From: Anaerolineae bacterium
GTDB lineage: Bacteria > Chloroflexota > Anaerolineae > Aggregatilineales > Phototrophicaceae
DNA length: 64,000 bases
Direction: 5' to 3'
NCBI GenBank assembly: GCA_022820665.1
Contig: JAJEFB010000029.1
Span: forward strand, 62,001-126,000
Position numbers and translations under genes: made by a program. Numbering within the stretch: position 1 is the stretch's first letter; the number at the start of each line of letters is the position of its first letter. Below are positions 1 through 9,426 of the stretch, one piece after another. Below the pieces are notes generated by a model that saw only the letters and a list, made by a program, of their open reading frames with translations, searched no databases and was not told the origin of the DNA.

Positions 1-984
1 GAGTTGCGAACTGCCACCAGTGATCACGGCTCCGGCTCGTAATAGGCCCGCATAACCGGAGCGTTTGATCTCTTTTTCAGCCAAATCAAAGATCTCTTCA
101 AATCGCGCTTCGATTACCATTGCCAGGTCGCGGCGCTTCACCTGCAATATGTCGCCGCCGAAGGGCTCCACCGGGAAGACTTCGCTTTCTTCTACAGCAT
201 CCATATCCGCGTGGCCTCTTTGCATCTTTACTTGCTCCGCCAGCTCGAAAGGCACGCGCATCCAGTAAGTGATGTCTTGCGTGACGTGATTGCCGCCGAC
301 GGGAATGATGGCTGTATGCCAAACCGTGCCGTCAATGAAGATCGCGAGATCGGTAGTGCCGCCTCCAATGTCGATGATCACTGCGCCCATATCGCGTTCG
401 TGGCTTGTCAGCACGGCATCGCCCGCCGCCAGGGGATTCAGGATGAAACGATCGACCAGAACGCCCGCTGTTTCCACGGCGTCTTCCAGGTTGGCCAGAC
501 TCGTGGTGGAAGCGGTAATGATATGCGCGTCAACCTCGAGGCGGAAGCAATGCATGCCGATCGGGCTGCGAATCCCTTCCTGGCCATCCAGCGTGTAACT
601 GCGCGGAACCACGTGCAGCACTTCGCGATTGTGCGGAATGGCGATTCCCCGCGCAACCGCCATTGCCTTTTCAAGATCTTCCGCCTGTACGCTACGGGGA
701 CCGACGATTGTGGTGATGCCGCGGCTGGTCAGCGAGGAAATATGACTGCCCGCTACGCTGACAAAAGCGCGGTTGATATCGTAACCGCTCGACTTTTCCG
801 CTTTGCGAATGGACTTGCCGATCGCCGCGGACAAGGCGTTAACATCGTTGACCACGCCCTTCTTCATGCCGGCGCTCGGTTCAATACCCAATCCGACGAC
901 GTAGATATCCTCTGGGCGCACTTCGCCGACCATCGTACAGATCTTGTGTGTACCTACATCAATTCCTACTACCAGGTCACCCAT
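1..984 (-). CDS. ftsA: cell division protein FtsA (partial, C-terminus off the left edge)
   Basis: Actin-like ATPase that anchors the FtsZ ring to the membrane. The translated 328 residues start with an ATG at 984 (MGDLVVGIDVG). They carry the phosphate-1 loop (GIDVGTHK, residues 7-14), an FtsA 1C region with the IRSPIGM and EVDAHIITA segments typical of FtsA, phosphate-2 (IIDIGGGTTDLAIF, about residue 200), and the adenosine-loop start ITGGSSQL at the window edge. It begins 6 nt after the ftsQ stop. ftsQ-ftsA is the usual order, so ftsZ is expected just outside the window. The C-terminal amphipathic membrane-targeting helix cannot be seen. Confidence 0.95.
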   Translation of the reverse strand, partial: MGDLVVGIDVGTHKICTMVGEVRPEDIYVVGLGIEPSAGMKKGVVNDVNALSAAIGKSIRKAEKSSGYDINRAFVSVAGSHISSLTSRGITTIVGPRSVQAEDLEKAMAVARGIAIPHNREVLHVVPRSYTLDGQEGIRSPIGMHCFRLEVDAHIITASTTSLANLEDAVETAGVLVDRFILNPLAAGDAVLTSHERDMGAVIIDIGGGTTDLAIFIDGTVWHTAIIPVGGNHVTQDITYWMRVPFELAEQVKMQRGHADMDAVEESEVFPVEPFGGDILQVKRRDLAMVIEARFEEIFDLAEKEIKRSGYAGLLRAGAVITGGSSQL

Positions 985-990
985 AAGGAT

Positions 991-1833
991 CTAACGCCCC
1001 CATAAAATCTTGTAAAAAGGCGCATCAGGATTCGCGATGTTCAATTCGGTAATCTCTATGCCTCGGCTGTTCAAGTTGTTAACGTACGCCTGATATTCGT
1101 TAATTTTCCTGCTCATGCCCGCGCTTGAATCTATCCCCATCCAAATCTGCCAACCTTGATCGTTGGTCCAACCCAGTCCATTGATCGGGTCGTAGTCGAG
1201 ATCGGTGCCGGGCGGCAGGAACTCTTGCAAACGCAATGCGCCAAGTACGACATCCTTGTCCAGTCTCTTGAGATCCGTCAGTGTAGCGGAGGGACCCTGG
1301 AATGCGTCGACCGCCACGTTGACTCGTATCACGTCGGGCATTGCGGCGCGCGCGGGCATAATTCGTCCTTGAATATCAATCCAGGTTTCGTTTCCCGCTT
1401 CCGACCAGACGATGGCGGGTTGACGCTCTTGCACCAACAGCGTGATCAAGTTCGGGGGCCAACCTAGCTCCACAGTCACATCGGCAATGGACGAAGAGCG
1501 TAAAACGTTGCGACGAATCTCTTCCGGATCCAGCCAAAACATGTGAAAATCGGCGATGCTGGAAAAGGCGAACACCTCTTCGCGCGCCAAAAAATCGTTG
1601 CCTCGAACCTGCACAGAACGTACATAAAACAAGTCGCTGGAAAAGAACAGCACCAAAACGACGCCAAACATCAGAAAAAGGACGCCACTTATGATGCGCC
1701 AGCGCAAATGTGTCTGCGCTCGCTCGTTCCGTATCGCGGTCTGCCGCTCTGGCTTGGCGCCCGGTGACGCGCGATGAAGCACTCCCGGCCTGCGATCGGG
1801 CTGCCGTTTGCGAATCTGAACGTGACTGACCAC
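991..1833 (-). CDS. ftsQ: cell division protein FtsQ (POTRA domain)
   Basis: Bitopic divisome protein linking FtsA/FtsZ to the septal synthase. About 45 basic N-terminal residues face the cytoplasm. One membrane segment follows (about residues 46-65, GVLFLMFGVVLVLFF), then a POTRA domain beginning FYVRSVQVRGNDFL and an FtsQ-type beta domain ending in YKILWGR. The 280-residue length is normal. The start is GTG at 1833. It lies between murB and ftsA as in standard dcw clusters, with a 97-nt gap to murB. Assignment rests on the POTRA pattern and position, since FtsQ sequences diverge strongly. Confidence 0.88.
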   Translation of the reverse strand: MVSHVQIRKRQPDRRPGVLHRASPGAKPERQTAIRNERAQTHLRWRIISGVLFLMFGVVLVLFFSSDLFYVRSVQVRGNDFLAREEVFAFSSIADFHMFWLDPEEIRRNVLRSSSIADVTVELGWPPNLITLLVQERQPAIVWSEAGNETWIDIQGRIMPARAAMPDVIRVNVAVDAFQGPSATLTDLKRLDKDVVLGALRLQEFLPPGTDLDYDPINGLGWTNDQGWQIWMGIDSSAGMSRKINEYQAYVNNLNSRGIEITELNIANPDAPFYKILWGR

Positions 1834-1930
1834 CGACGATCTTCCGGGTATGCTTGAATCTCATCGCGACTTGGCTCGCACTTAGTTTACTATTGCTCGA
1901 AATACGGCGCAATCAAAGAGGCGGGCAATA

Positions 1931-2848
1931 TCAAGTCCATTCGCCAAGGGTCTGAATCTCGAGATCTAAGCGCGTTCCAAAGATGTCTTCGACGCGCCCG
2001 CGCACCGCTTCGATTAGCCGGTAGTAATCGCTGGCGGTGGCATTTTCGCCTGTGTTGACAAAGAAGTTGGCGTGGACCGGGGACACTTGAACATCCCCAA
2101 TGCGAAAGCCCTTGAGATTCGCAGCCTCGATTAGCCTCCCGGCGTAATCGCCCGGCGGATTCTTAAAGATGCTGCCGAGGCTGGCTCCCGGCGGCTGTGT
2201 ACGTTTTCGATAGTCACTGAACTCGTTCATCCGTCGCAGAATGGCGGCCGGCTGCGCCCTAGTCAGCTGAAAAACCGCCTTCATGACAAAGAATCTCGTG
2301 TCGGCGCGCGCCTTGAGCGCCGAGTATCGGTACGCGTAGTTTAGATCTTCCAGGTCATACCAGGTTTCGCCCTTCCCCGATTCAAATATCAGCGCTTTGC
2401 GAAGGGTGTTCGCCATATCGCCCCCGTGGGCGCCGGCATTGTTGACGACTGCACCACCCACGGTTCCGGGTACGGCAATTGCCCATTCCATGCCCTGGAA
2501 GCCGCGTTCCTGGCAATAACGGACCAGGCGAATCAAATTGGCGCCGCTACTTGCGGAAACACGAATGTCGCTGCCACATGTTTCGTGGGAGATTTGCGTA
2601 GCGCGGTTAATAACGGTGAGTCCACGAACGCCCTTGTCGGCAACAAGCACATTGGCTCCGCCACCGATGACGGTAACCGGCAAGCCATGTGACCAGGCTA
2701 TGCGCAAGACGTCGAGGGTCTCGCGGAAACCGGGATCTTTGGCGATATAGAGATAATCCGCCGGTCCGCCCAGTCGAGCGGCGGTGAATCTTGCCAGCGG
2801 CTGATGGCGCAGAACTTGCTCTGGGAAGGGCGGTTCGGGCGCGGTCAT
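1931..2848 (-). CDS. murB: UDP-N-acetylenolpyruvoylglucosamine reductase MurB
   Basis: Reduces enolpyruvyl-UDP-GlcNAc to UDP-MurNAc with NADPH and FAD in the cytoplasm. The N-terminal FAD-binding PCMH-type domain contains [12 protein letters not shown] (about residues 60-75) and [18 protein letters not shown]. The C-terminal domain has the catalytic-serine motif [13 protein letters not shown] and the closing [11 protein letters not shown]. The 305-residue length fits. It starts at ATG 2848, only 2 nt after the murC stop, so the two are almost certainly co-translated. Confidence 0.96.
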   Translation of the reverse strand: MTAPEPPFPEQVLRHQPLARFTAARLGGPADYLYIAKDPGFRETLDVLRIAWSHGLPVTVIGGGANVLVADKGVRGLTVINRATQISHETCGSDIRVSASSGANLIRLVRYCQERGFQGMEWAIAVPGTVGGAVVNNAGAHGGDMANTLRKALIFESGKGETWYDLEDLNYAYRYSALKARADTRFFVMKAVFQLTRAQPAAILRRMNEFSDYRKRTQPPGASLGSIFKNPPGDYAGRLIEAANLKGFRIGDVQVSPVHANFFVNTGENATASDYYRLIEAVRGRVEDIFGTRLDLEIQTLGEWT

Positions 2849-2850
2849 AT

Positions 2851-4236
2851 CTATCGATCGCCGGATTCAAGATAGAGATCGGCTATTCGGTTCGCGTCTC
2901 CCGCGCTGCAAATGAGCACCACCGTCGGACCCGCGATATCCCGGCGCAGGCAAGCGACGGCGTCCTCGAAGCTGGGCGCGAATCGTGCGCTGGCATGATC
3001 CGCCATGGATTTGACCAGCATCGGGCTGGAGATACCCGGGATCGGGTCCTCGCGCGCGGCGTAAATCGGTGTGATCAATACCTGATCGGCAGCATCGAAA
3101 GCCGATAGGAAATCCGGCAAGAATTGACGAACCCGGCTATAGGTATGCGGCTGCCAAATTACCCAAATCTGATGTCGCGGATAGCGCCCGCGAGCGGCAT
3201 GGATGTTTACCCTGATCTCGGTGGGATGGTGCGCATAATCGTCGACAATGATCACATCGTCCCGAATCCCGCGTATCTCAAAACGGCGTTCGGTATTCTT
3301 AAAGCTGGCCAAGGCGGCCGCGCTCTCTTCAAAACCGACGCCTTCCAGATCCGCGACCATCATGGCTGCCAGCGCATTGACAACATTGTGGGCGCCCGGC
3401 GCCCTCAGAGCCAAGCTGCCCAGATAATCGCCATTTCTGAGGATGCGGGCGCTAGTCTCGTTTTCGGAAAAAGCAAGCTCGGTCGCGCGCCAATCGGCGC
3501 TTGCATCGTCGATGGCATAGCTAAGTGCGGAAAGCTTTCGCTCTTTCCGCATATTCAAAAGACTGACGGCGTCGCTATCATCGCTGCAAGCCACCAGCGT
3601 GCCGGATGCGGGTACCAACTCGGTGAATTTGGCAAATGCGCGCAACTGGTCCTCTGCCGTCAGGAAATAGTCGGGATGGTCGTGCTCGACGTTGGTGACT
3701 ACCGCGATTTGCGGCCGCAGTCCATGGAACATATTGTCATATTCGTCGGCTTCGATCACGAAACTTTGTCCCGCGCCTACGCCCGCGTTCTTGCCGGTAT
3801 TACCCATGGTTCCGCCGACAATATAACTGGGATCCGCGCCGGCTTGCCGCAGGATATGCACGATCATCGAGGTGGTTGTGGTTTTCCCATGCGTGCCCGC
3901 CACAGCAATCGTCCGCTGTCCTTCCAAGAGCGGCGCCATGAACAAGTTTCGTTTGACAATCGGTATGCCTTTTGACTGGGCGGCCCGCACCTCGACATGC
4001 TCCGCCGCGACCGCCGAAGACATTAGCACCAAATCGGCGCCGTCGACAAAGTCGGCATGGTGACCGCGATAAACGCGAGCGCCTTCATTCTGTAAGGCGG
4101 TGGTGATTCCGCTTGCGCGGAGATCTGAACCGCTGACGATGAAGCCGCGCTGCAAGAGAATGCGCGCAATGGCGGACAAACCCGCGCCACCGATGCCAAT
4201 AAGATGTATGTGCTGCCCGGGCGTCAATTTGAGCAT
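2851..4236 (-). CDS. murC: UDP-N-acetylmuramate--L-alanine ligase MurC
   Basis: ATP-dependent ligase adding L-Ala to UDP-MurNAc, the first amino acid of the stem peptide. Visible are the N-terminal Rossmann-type motif (IGIGGAGLSAIA, residues 13-24), the P-loop GTHGKTTTTSM (about 115), the Mg-binding EADEYDNMF region and the C-terminal DDYAHHPTEI motif characteristic of MurC. The 461-residue length is normal. It lies directly upstream of murB with a 2-nt gap and 121 nt downstream of the CvpA-like pair. Confidence 0.97.
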   Translation of the reverse strand: MLKLTPGQHIHLIGIGGAGLSAIARILLQRGFIVSGSDLRASGITTALQNEGARVYRGHHADFVDGADLVLMSSAVAAEHVEVRAAQSKGIPIVKRNLFMAPLLEGQRTIAVAGTHGKTTTTSMIVHILRQAGADPSYIVGGTMGNTGKNAGVGAGQSFVIEADEYDNMFHGLRPQIAVVTNVEHDHPDYFLTAEDQLRAFAKFTELVPASGTLVACSDDSDAVSLLNMRKERKLSALSYAIDDASADWRATELAFSENETSARILRNGDYLGSLALRAPGAHNVVNALAAMMVADLEGVGFEESAAALASFKNTERRFEIRGIRDDVIIVDDYAHHPTEIRVNIHAARGRYPRHQIWVIWQPHTYSRVRQFLPDFLSAFDAADQVLITPIYAAREDPIPGISSPMLVKSMADHASARFAPSFEDAVACLRRDIAGPTVVLICSAGDANRIADLYLESGDR

Positions 4237-4357
4237 GGGTCATCGCAGCCCCAATTTTTGGAAATGATCTTTGAGCGTTTCCGCATCTGCCACGGCATAC
4301 CCAAGCGAACGACTGTCGGTTAGATTTCTGCTACGGCATAGGCAGTTGATATTCTGT

Positions 4358-4885
4358 TCACACGATCAGTATGACGATCGCAAGCAGAACCAAGATAGTC
4401 AGAGCCAAGAGGTCTCCGCTACCAGTCAAGCCTCCGCCCAATAGAATCGCTGGCATGGATCCCAGACCTAGATAGCTCACGCTGCCTTCCGCAGGAGCCG
4501 ACAAAAGCTGCGGAAACGGATAGCGGTTGATATCGAGAAAATACCAGACGGACCCAGCCAGGAAATAGCCATTGACGCAACCGGCTGCCGCGCCCAGCAA
4601 CCCGTTTCGAATGCGGCCTATTCTGCCTTCGGGATTAATGACTACTTCGTTGCGGTAAGCGAATACGACAATCGCCGAAAAGACGCAAAGCTGCAACAGG
4701 AAGATCTGTCCATTCGTCAGAAGCAAATACAGGGTGCCACGCAGCAGACTGTCAAATTGGAAGATGGCAAAAAATCCCAGCAGCATAGCAGTTGTGCCGA
4801 TCAGTTGGCGTTGCCATCCCTGGAGCGCGCCGATCAGGGCGAAGAAGATCGCCGTCCCCCACATTAACGATGCGAAACTAATCAC
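4358..4885 (-). CDS. CvpA-like integral membrane protein (first of tandem pair)
   Basis: A 175-residue, very hydrophobic protein with about five membrane segments (near residues 8-25, 30-48, 60-78, 90-110 and 155-175). The NGYFLAGSVWYFL stretch and the tail GGGLTGSGDLLALT match positions in its neighbour at 4950-5498, so the two are paralogues. The pattern resembles the CvpA family (colicin V production, envelope-associated), but this is a fold-level resemblance. Start is GTG at 4885 (a weak choice). It sits inside the dcw cluster between murC and the second copy, which suggests a role linked to envelope growth. Function unknown. Confidence 0.75.
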   Translation of the reverse strand: MISFASLMWGTAIFFALIGALQGWQRQLIGTTAMLLGFFAIFQFDSLLRGTLYLLLTNGQIFLLQLCVFSAIVVFAYRNEVVINPEGRIGRIRNGLLGAAAGCVNGYFLAGSVWYFLDINRYPFPQLLSAPAEGSVSYLGLGSMPAILLGGGLTGSGDLLALTILVLLAIVILIV

Positions 4886-4949
4886 GTTGCTCTATCCCAT
4901 TTAAGTCACAGGAAAACCGGCATGTCGTACCGCCTCAATAAATTCAGCG

Positions 4950-5498
4950 TCAAATCAGGACCAGCACCACCACAAACAGAACGATGACCATCAACGAAAG
5001 AAGATCGCCCGAGGAGCCGGGTCCACCCGCCAGGACATAGAGCGGCAAATTCGCGATCGAGTGAGAGCTGAGCGAGCCATCTGCCGGCGCTTCCAGATAC
5101 GGGGACAATGGGTAGTCGTTGATATGCATGAAGTACCAGATTGAGCCGCTCACAAGATAGCCGTTGGCAGCGCCAACAATGCCGCCCAGCACTTTGGACT
5201 GGGCAGGGTCGCGCCCTTCGCCGCTGGTCGCTTCGCGGGCGTCGCTGCCGATCAACGCTCGAGTTTGGTAAGCGAAGAAGGCTATGGCCAAAAAGATGCC
5301 GATCTGGAAGAGAAACTTTTGCCCGGCTGCGAACGGCGCCAAAAGTTGCTGTCGCAAGGCGGCATCGAATTGGTGAAGCGCAAAGAGGCCTAAAGTGATG
5401 CCGGCCATGGCGATGATCTCTTTGGTCCAGCCTCGTTGCAAGCCGACGAAAGCGAAACAGGCGACGAAGACCCACATCAACGCGACTAACTCCAGCAT
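4950..5498 (-). CDS. CvpA-like integral membrane protein (second of tandem pair)
   Basis: Paralogue of the gene at 4358-4885. It shares the N-terminal hydrophobic pair, the NGYLVSGSIWYFM segment and a PGSSGDLLSL tail, with an extra charged loop (about residues 90-105) between the third and fourth membrane segments. I chose ATG 5498 because GGTGGAG lies 6 nt upstream and the start then follows the murG stop by a single base (TGAGATG). A GTG at 5510 is the longer alternative and would overlap murG. Translational coupling to murG is likely. CvpA-like by topology; function not known. Confidence 0.75.
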   Translation of the reverse strand: MLELVALMWVFVACFAFVGLQRGWTKEIIAMAGITLGLFALHQFDAALRQQLLAPFAAGQKFLFQIGIFLAIAFFAYQTRALIGSDAREATSGEGRDPAQSKVLGGIVGAANGYLVSGSIWYFMHINDYPLSPYLEAPADGSLSSHSIANLPLYVLAGGPGSSGDLLSLMVIVLFVVVLVLI

Positions 5499-5499
5499 C

Positions 5500-6603
5500 T
5501 CAAGCTCCACCGACTTCGATTATCAAGTCCGCGAGGCGACGCGCGCCTTCAGCGTTCGCCAGGGCTCGAGAGTTTGCTCGCATCTCCTCCAAACGCGCGT
5601 CGTCGCGGATGAGCGATATGATCCTATCGAATAATGACGGTGCCATGTCCTCGTCGTTCAGGCGCAGCGCAGCGCCACGATCGCTCAGATAATCCGCGTT
5701 GACGCTTTGGTAGCGCCAGGCATAGGGATAGGGGACGAGGATTGCGGGCAAAGCGAATAGAGGCAATTCCGCCAGGGTGCTCGCGCCCGCTCGACAGACC
5801 GCCAGGTCCGCGGCTGCAAAAGCCAATCCCATATCCTCATGAAGATAAGGGAAGGACCGATACTGCGGATGCCGCCTATATGCTCCCACCTGGGACATGC
5901 TCCGTTCCCAATCAAAGTCGCCGGTGATGTGAATGATTTGCAATCCCTCGTCCAGCAGCCGAGGCAGGCAGCCGCCGAGCGCGATATTGATGCTGCGAGC
6001 GCCCCGACTGCCCCCGAAAACCAGTAGCGTTTTGCCGGAGGCGTTCAGTTTGAATCTCGTTATCGCTTGTTCACGCGTCGCTTGCAAGCGATTTCCCTGC
6101 AAGGGATAACCGGTGACTACCGTCCTTCCCGCAGGAAAATACTTGGCGGATTCGCTGACCGTAATCGCAATTCGCGCTGCGAAGCGCTGCAAGGCTTTGA
6201 TCGTCAAACCAGGTTCGATATCGGGCAAATAGATGACGATCGGTATGCCAAGCATACGCGCCCCAAGCGCTAACGGCAAGTTTGCCCAGCCACCTGTCAA
6301 GAGCGCGACGCCTGGTCGAAGGCAGCGTAACCTGTTGAAGGCTTGCAGGGCGCCCAAGCTTAGCTTTGCGGCGCTGGAAACGACCGTAAATGAATCAACG
6401 CCATGCAAGGGTCCGGCGTGAACCTCGTGGTACGCCGCAAAAGGGATTCCCGACTCCTGCACCAACTTTCGTTCCATACCGCCTACCGCGCCGACAAAGA
6501 AAAGTTGATGTTCGCTATTGCCGTCGGCCAATAGCGCCCGGGCGGTTGCCAGCGCCGGATAGACGTGACCGCCGGTTCCCCCAGCCCCGATCAGTATTCG
6601 CAA
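5500..6603 (-). CDS. murG: UDP-GlcNAc:lipid I N-acetylglucosaminyltransferase MurG
   Basis: Membrane-associated GT28 enzyme converting lipid I to lipid II. The N-terminal GAGGTGGHVYPALA loop (residues 7-20) binds the lipid acceptor. The C-terminal half shows GGSRGARSIN and the UDP-GlcNAc-binding CRAGASTLAELPLFALPAI segment. The 367-residue length is normal. The start is a TTG at 6603 preceded by GGAG 8 nt upstream; the glycine-rich loop fixes this start closely. The first 89 nt overlap the 3' end of ftsW in another frame. Confidence 0.96.
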   Translation of the reverse strand: MRILIGAGGTGGHVYPALATARALLADGNSEHQLFFVGAVGGMERKLVQESGIPFAAYHEVHAGPLHGVDSFTVVSSAAKLSLGALQAFNRLRCLRPGVALLTGGWANLPLALGARMLGIPIVIYLPDIEPGLTIKALQRFAARIAITVSESAKYFPAGRTVVTGYPLQGNRLQATREQAITRFKLNASGKTLLVFGGSRGARSINIALGGCLPRLLDEGLQIIHITGDFDWERSMSQVGAYRRHPQYRSFPYLHEDMGLAFAAADLAVCRAGASTLAELPLFALPAILVPYPYAWRYQSVNADYLSDRGAALRLNDEDMAPSLFDRIISLIRDDARLEEMRANSRALANAEGARRLADLIIEVGGA

Positions 6604-7840
6604 ACTCGTTTCTCCGTTCGGAAGCTCGCTTCCGCCGCAATGCCACTCGCTGTACGCTCAACATCAGGCCGACACCGATCATCACCACCATCAACGAAGA
6701 CCCGCCGAAGCTGATGAAGGGCAAGGGCACGCCCGTAGACGGTACGGCGTTTGTCATCACCGCGATGTTCAGCAAAGCCTGGACGATCACCCACGATGTG
6801 AAGCCAACGCAAAGCAGCGAACCAAAGGTATCGCGCGCGTGCCGCGCCATCCGGAATCCCCGTATCGCCAAGGCAACGTAGAGCGCAACGACGACTGCGG
6901 CGCCCAAGACGCCAAATTCCTCGCCGATGACCGCAAAAATGCTATCGGTATGTGGCGCCGGCAAAGCGCCGAATTTCTGCGCTGATTGTCCCAATCCCAC
7001 GCCAGTCCAACCGCCTTTCATGAACGCGGCGATCGCCTGTTGGGTATGGTAGTTCGTCAAGGTCAGATCGTTGAGTCCCGCCAGAAAGTCGGTAATACGG
7101 TTCTGCGCGTAGCCCAGCCCCGCGATCAAGACATATGCAACAGCGCCAAGCAGCCCGCCCATCACTATGATATGCAGCAGGTTCGCGCCGGCGACAAAAA
7201 ACATGATACCGGCTGTCAAGGCGACGATTGCCGCCGAACTCAGGTCCGGCTGTTGCGTAATCAAGAAGGCAATGACGCCAACGACCATTATGAAAGGCAG
7301 AAAACCAAAGAAAAAACTGCCGATCCGCGCATTCTTTGAACCGAGCCAAGCCGCCAAATAAACGACGATTGTGAATTCCGCCAGTTCGCCCGGCTGAAAG
7401 CGGCCCCCAACCAGGGAACGACGAGCGCCAAACTTGTCATCGCCCACCAGCAGCACAGCGATCAGAGCGCCGATCGTGAAGAGCAGCAGCCACACTGAGA
7501 AACGCTTCCAAAACCGATAGTCAATTGCCGCGAAGAATATGAGCGCCATGCTGGAAAAGAAAACGTTGCGCAGGTGCTCCTCCACGAAGAAGCCCGTAGC
7601 GGTTCCGTAGGTATCGTTGCTCCAGTCAAACGTGGAACTGTAAACCATGAGCGAGCCGATTATCAAAAGCAATATGACGATGGCGAGCAGCGGCTTGTCC
7701 AGAGTGGCGAAAAAACTGCGATTGGCCGACGCTAGCGGACGGGCGCTAGCGTCGCCGACAATCGTCAAGCCGGGACTGCGACTCAACCGCCGCCGAAACC
7801 GACGACGCCCGCTATCATTGTGGATGACTTGTTCCGTCAT
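6515..7840 (-). CDS. ftsW: lipid II polymerase / division protein FtsW (SEDS family)
   Basis: SEDS glycosyltransferase polymerising lipid II at the septum with its cognate class B PBP. About 50 basic N-terminal residues precede roughly ten membrane segments. The SEDS signature between TM7 and TM8 (HTDSIFAVIGEEFG) and PLPFISFGGSSL near the C-terminus are clear. 441 residues. It starts at ATG 7840. The C-terminal tail (about 30 residues, Arg-rich) overlaps the murG start by 89 nt. Its usual partner FtsI, encoded three genes upstream, has an altered active site. Confidence 0.94.
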   Translation of the reverse strand: MTEQVIHNDSGRRRFRRRLSRSPGLTIVGDASARPLASANRSFFATLDKPLLAIVILLLIIGSLMVYSSTFDWSNDTYGTATGFFVEEHLRNVFFSSMALIFFAAIDYRFWKRFSVWLLLFTIGALIAVLLVGDDKFGARRSLVGGRFQPGELAEFTIVVYLAAWLGSKNARIGSFFFGFLPFIMVVGVIAFLITQQPDLSSAAIVALTAGIMFFVAGANLLHIIVMGGLLGAVAYVLIAGLGYAQNRITDFLAGLNDLTLTNYHTQQAIAAFMKGGWTGVGLGQSAQKFGALPAPHTDSIFAVIGEEFGVLGAAVVVALYVALAIRGFRMARHARDTFGSLLCVGFTSWVIVQALLNIAVMTNAVPSTGVPLPFISFGGSSLMVVMIGVGLMLSVQRVALRRKRASERRNEFANTDRGWGNRRSRLSGAGNRPGAIGRRQ

Positions 7841-7877
7841 AGGACTCGCTCTTTATCCGCCCACATGCGTAAGTCCA

Positions 7878-9287
7878 TTATAGTGCAGATACCAATTGGC
7901 GAAAGTGATCTCCGCGCTCGGCAAAGTCGGCATAGGCATCGTAGCTCGTTCCGCCGGGCGACAAGAGCACAACATCACCATCTTGGGCGACTTCAGATGC
8001 GCGCCGTACAGCCTCTTCCAGCGTCTGCGTCCGCAATACCTGATCGTCGCGGACAGTCATTAGCGAAAGCAGCTTCATAACCTTGGTGGCGACCTGCTTC
8101 TCGCCCTCCTTGCCGAAGACGATGACATGGCGCGCTTTTGCCAGCGCCAACTGAAGCGCGCCTTCCCAAGGCAAGTCTTTATCCGCGCCGCCGATCAGCA
8201 ATATCAGCGGTTCGTCGTAGCTTTGCAAGGCGGCAACCAGTCGTTCCGGCGCGGTAGCGATACTGTCATTCACGTATGTGACTCCGGCGATTCGGCGCAC
8301 GGTCTCCAGGCGATGCTCCACCGGGCGAAAGGCGCGAATCGCCTCGCGCATCGCCTCGGGCACGACGCCGGGACGATCGATGGCCAATCCTATCGAACCG
8401 CTAATCGCGCAAGCCGCCAGGACATTCGCTACATTATGATCGCCGCGCAGGGGAATCTCGTCCCGCGGGCAGACAACATGCGGCGTCGAATCGTAACTGG
8501 CGGATCCTGCCACAAAAACACGATTACCCAGTAGAAACGCGCCATCGGGCACCAGATCATAGGCGCTGAACGCCGACAGTTCGCCACGAACAAGCTGCTC
8601 CATCGCGCGGCTGCCGGGGTCATCCCAACCGAGCACCGCGACGTCTGTTTGCTTCTGGTATCGGATGATGTTGGCTTTGGCAGCGGCATAACGCTCCAGC
8701 GTGCCGTGCCGGTCAAGATGATTGGGCGTCAAGTTGAGCAGGGCAGCGACTTGCGGGCTGTTGCTCATCAACTCTAATTGAAAACTGGAAAGCTCCATGA
8801 CAACCACATCGTTTTTCGTGATTTTGGGAAGGGATTCAATGAGCGGGTTTCCGATATTGCCCCCCAGCCAGACCGTGTAACCGGCCGCCTTCAGTATCTT
8901 TGCCACCAGGGCGGCGGTCGTTGTCTTCCCGGCGCTGCCAGTGATGCCAATGACGGGCGCCGGGCATCGCTCGATAAACAGTTGCGCGTCGTTGGTAAAG
9001 GGAATATTGCGCTTGCGCGCCAACTCAAATATCGGCAGGTCCAACGGAACCCCGCCGGAAACACAGATGGCTTTTGCGCCGATCAATACTTCTTCCGGAT
9101 GCCCGCGCAGAAAGAAACGCGTCCCGGGATATTGTGAGCGGCGAATGCCCAAGTCTTTCGCGCCGCGGCTATCTGTGACAACAACTTCGGCGCCGATGGT
9201 TGGCAACCAGCGCGCTAAGGCTCTTCCTTGCCGGCCAAAGCCGAATATGACGATTCGTTTACCGGACAGGTAGTCTCGTGCTGGCAT
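7878..9287 (-). CDS. murD: UDP-N-acetylmuramoylalanine--D-glutamate ligase MurD
   Basis: Adds D-Glu to UDP-MurNAc-L-Ala. ATG 9287 gives an N-terminus MPARDYLSGKRIVIFGFGRQG, which aligns with other MurD proteins. An upstream ATG at 9380 would add 31 residues without a good ribosome site. Motifs seen: P-loop GITGSAGKTTTAALV (the usual TNGKT is SAGKT), NLTPNHLDRHG, the VNDSIATAPE segment (where many MurD have NDSKAT), GGADKD and the final LLSPGGTSYDAYADFAERG. The gap to mraY is 139 nt and to ftsW 37 nt. Confidence 0.95.
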   Translation of the reverse strand: MPARDYLSGKRIVIFGFGRQGRALARWLPTIGAEVVVTDSRGAKDLGIRRSQYPGTRFFLRGHPEEVLIGAKAICVSGGVPLDLPIFELARKRNIPFTNDAQLFIERCPAPVIGITGSAGKTTTAALVAKILKAAGYTVWLGGNIGNPLIESLPKITKNDVVVMELSSFQLELMSNSPQVAALLNLTPNHLDRHGTLERYAAAKANIIRYQKQTDVAVLGWDDPGSRAMEQLVRGELSAFSAYDLVPDGAFLLGNRVFVAGSASYDSTPHVVCPRDEIPLRGDHNVANVLAACAISGSIGLAIDRPGVVPEAMREAIRAFRPVEHRLETVRRIAGVTYVNDSIATAPERLVAALQSYDEPLILLIGGADKDLPWEGALQLALAKARHVIVFGKEGEKQVATKVMKLLSLMTVRDDQVLRTQTLEEAVRRASEVAQDGDVVLLSPGGTSYDAYADFAERGDHFRQLVSAL

Positions 9288-9426
9288 TAGTCGAGGCAAT
9301 CCCGAACCAGAGTTGCTCGGCGCGTAACCGGCGAAAATATTCCAGGAATGTCGCGCTCGCGCAGAATAGCAAGTCTGCATGTCGCATGAGCGCCGCAGTT
9401 TACATAATCAGGTGGAAGAGCGCGCA

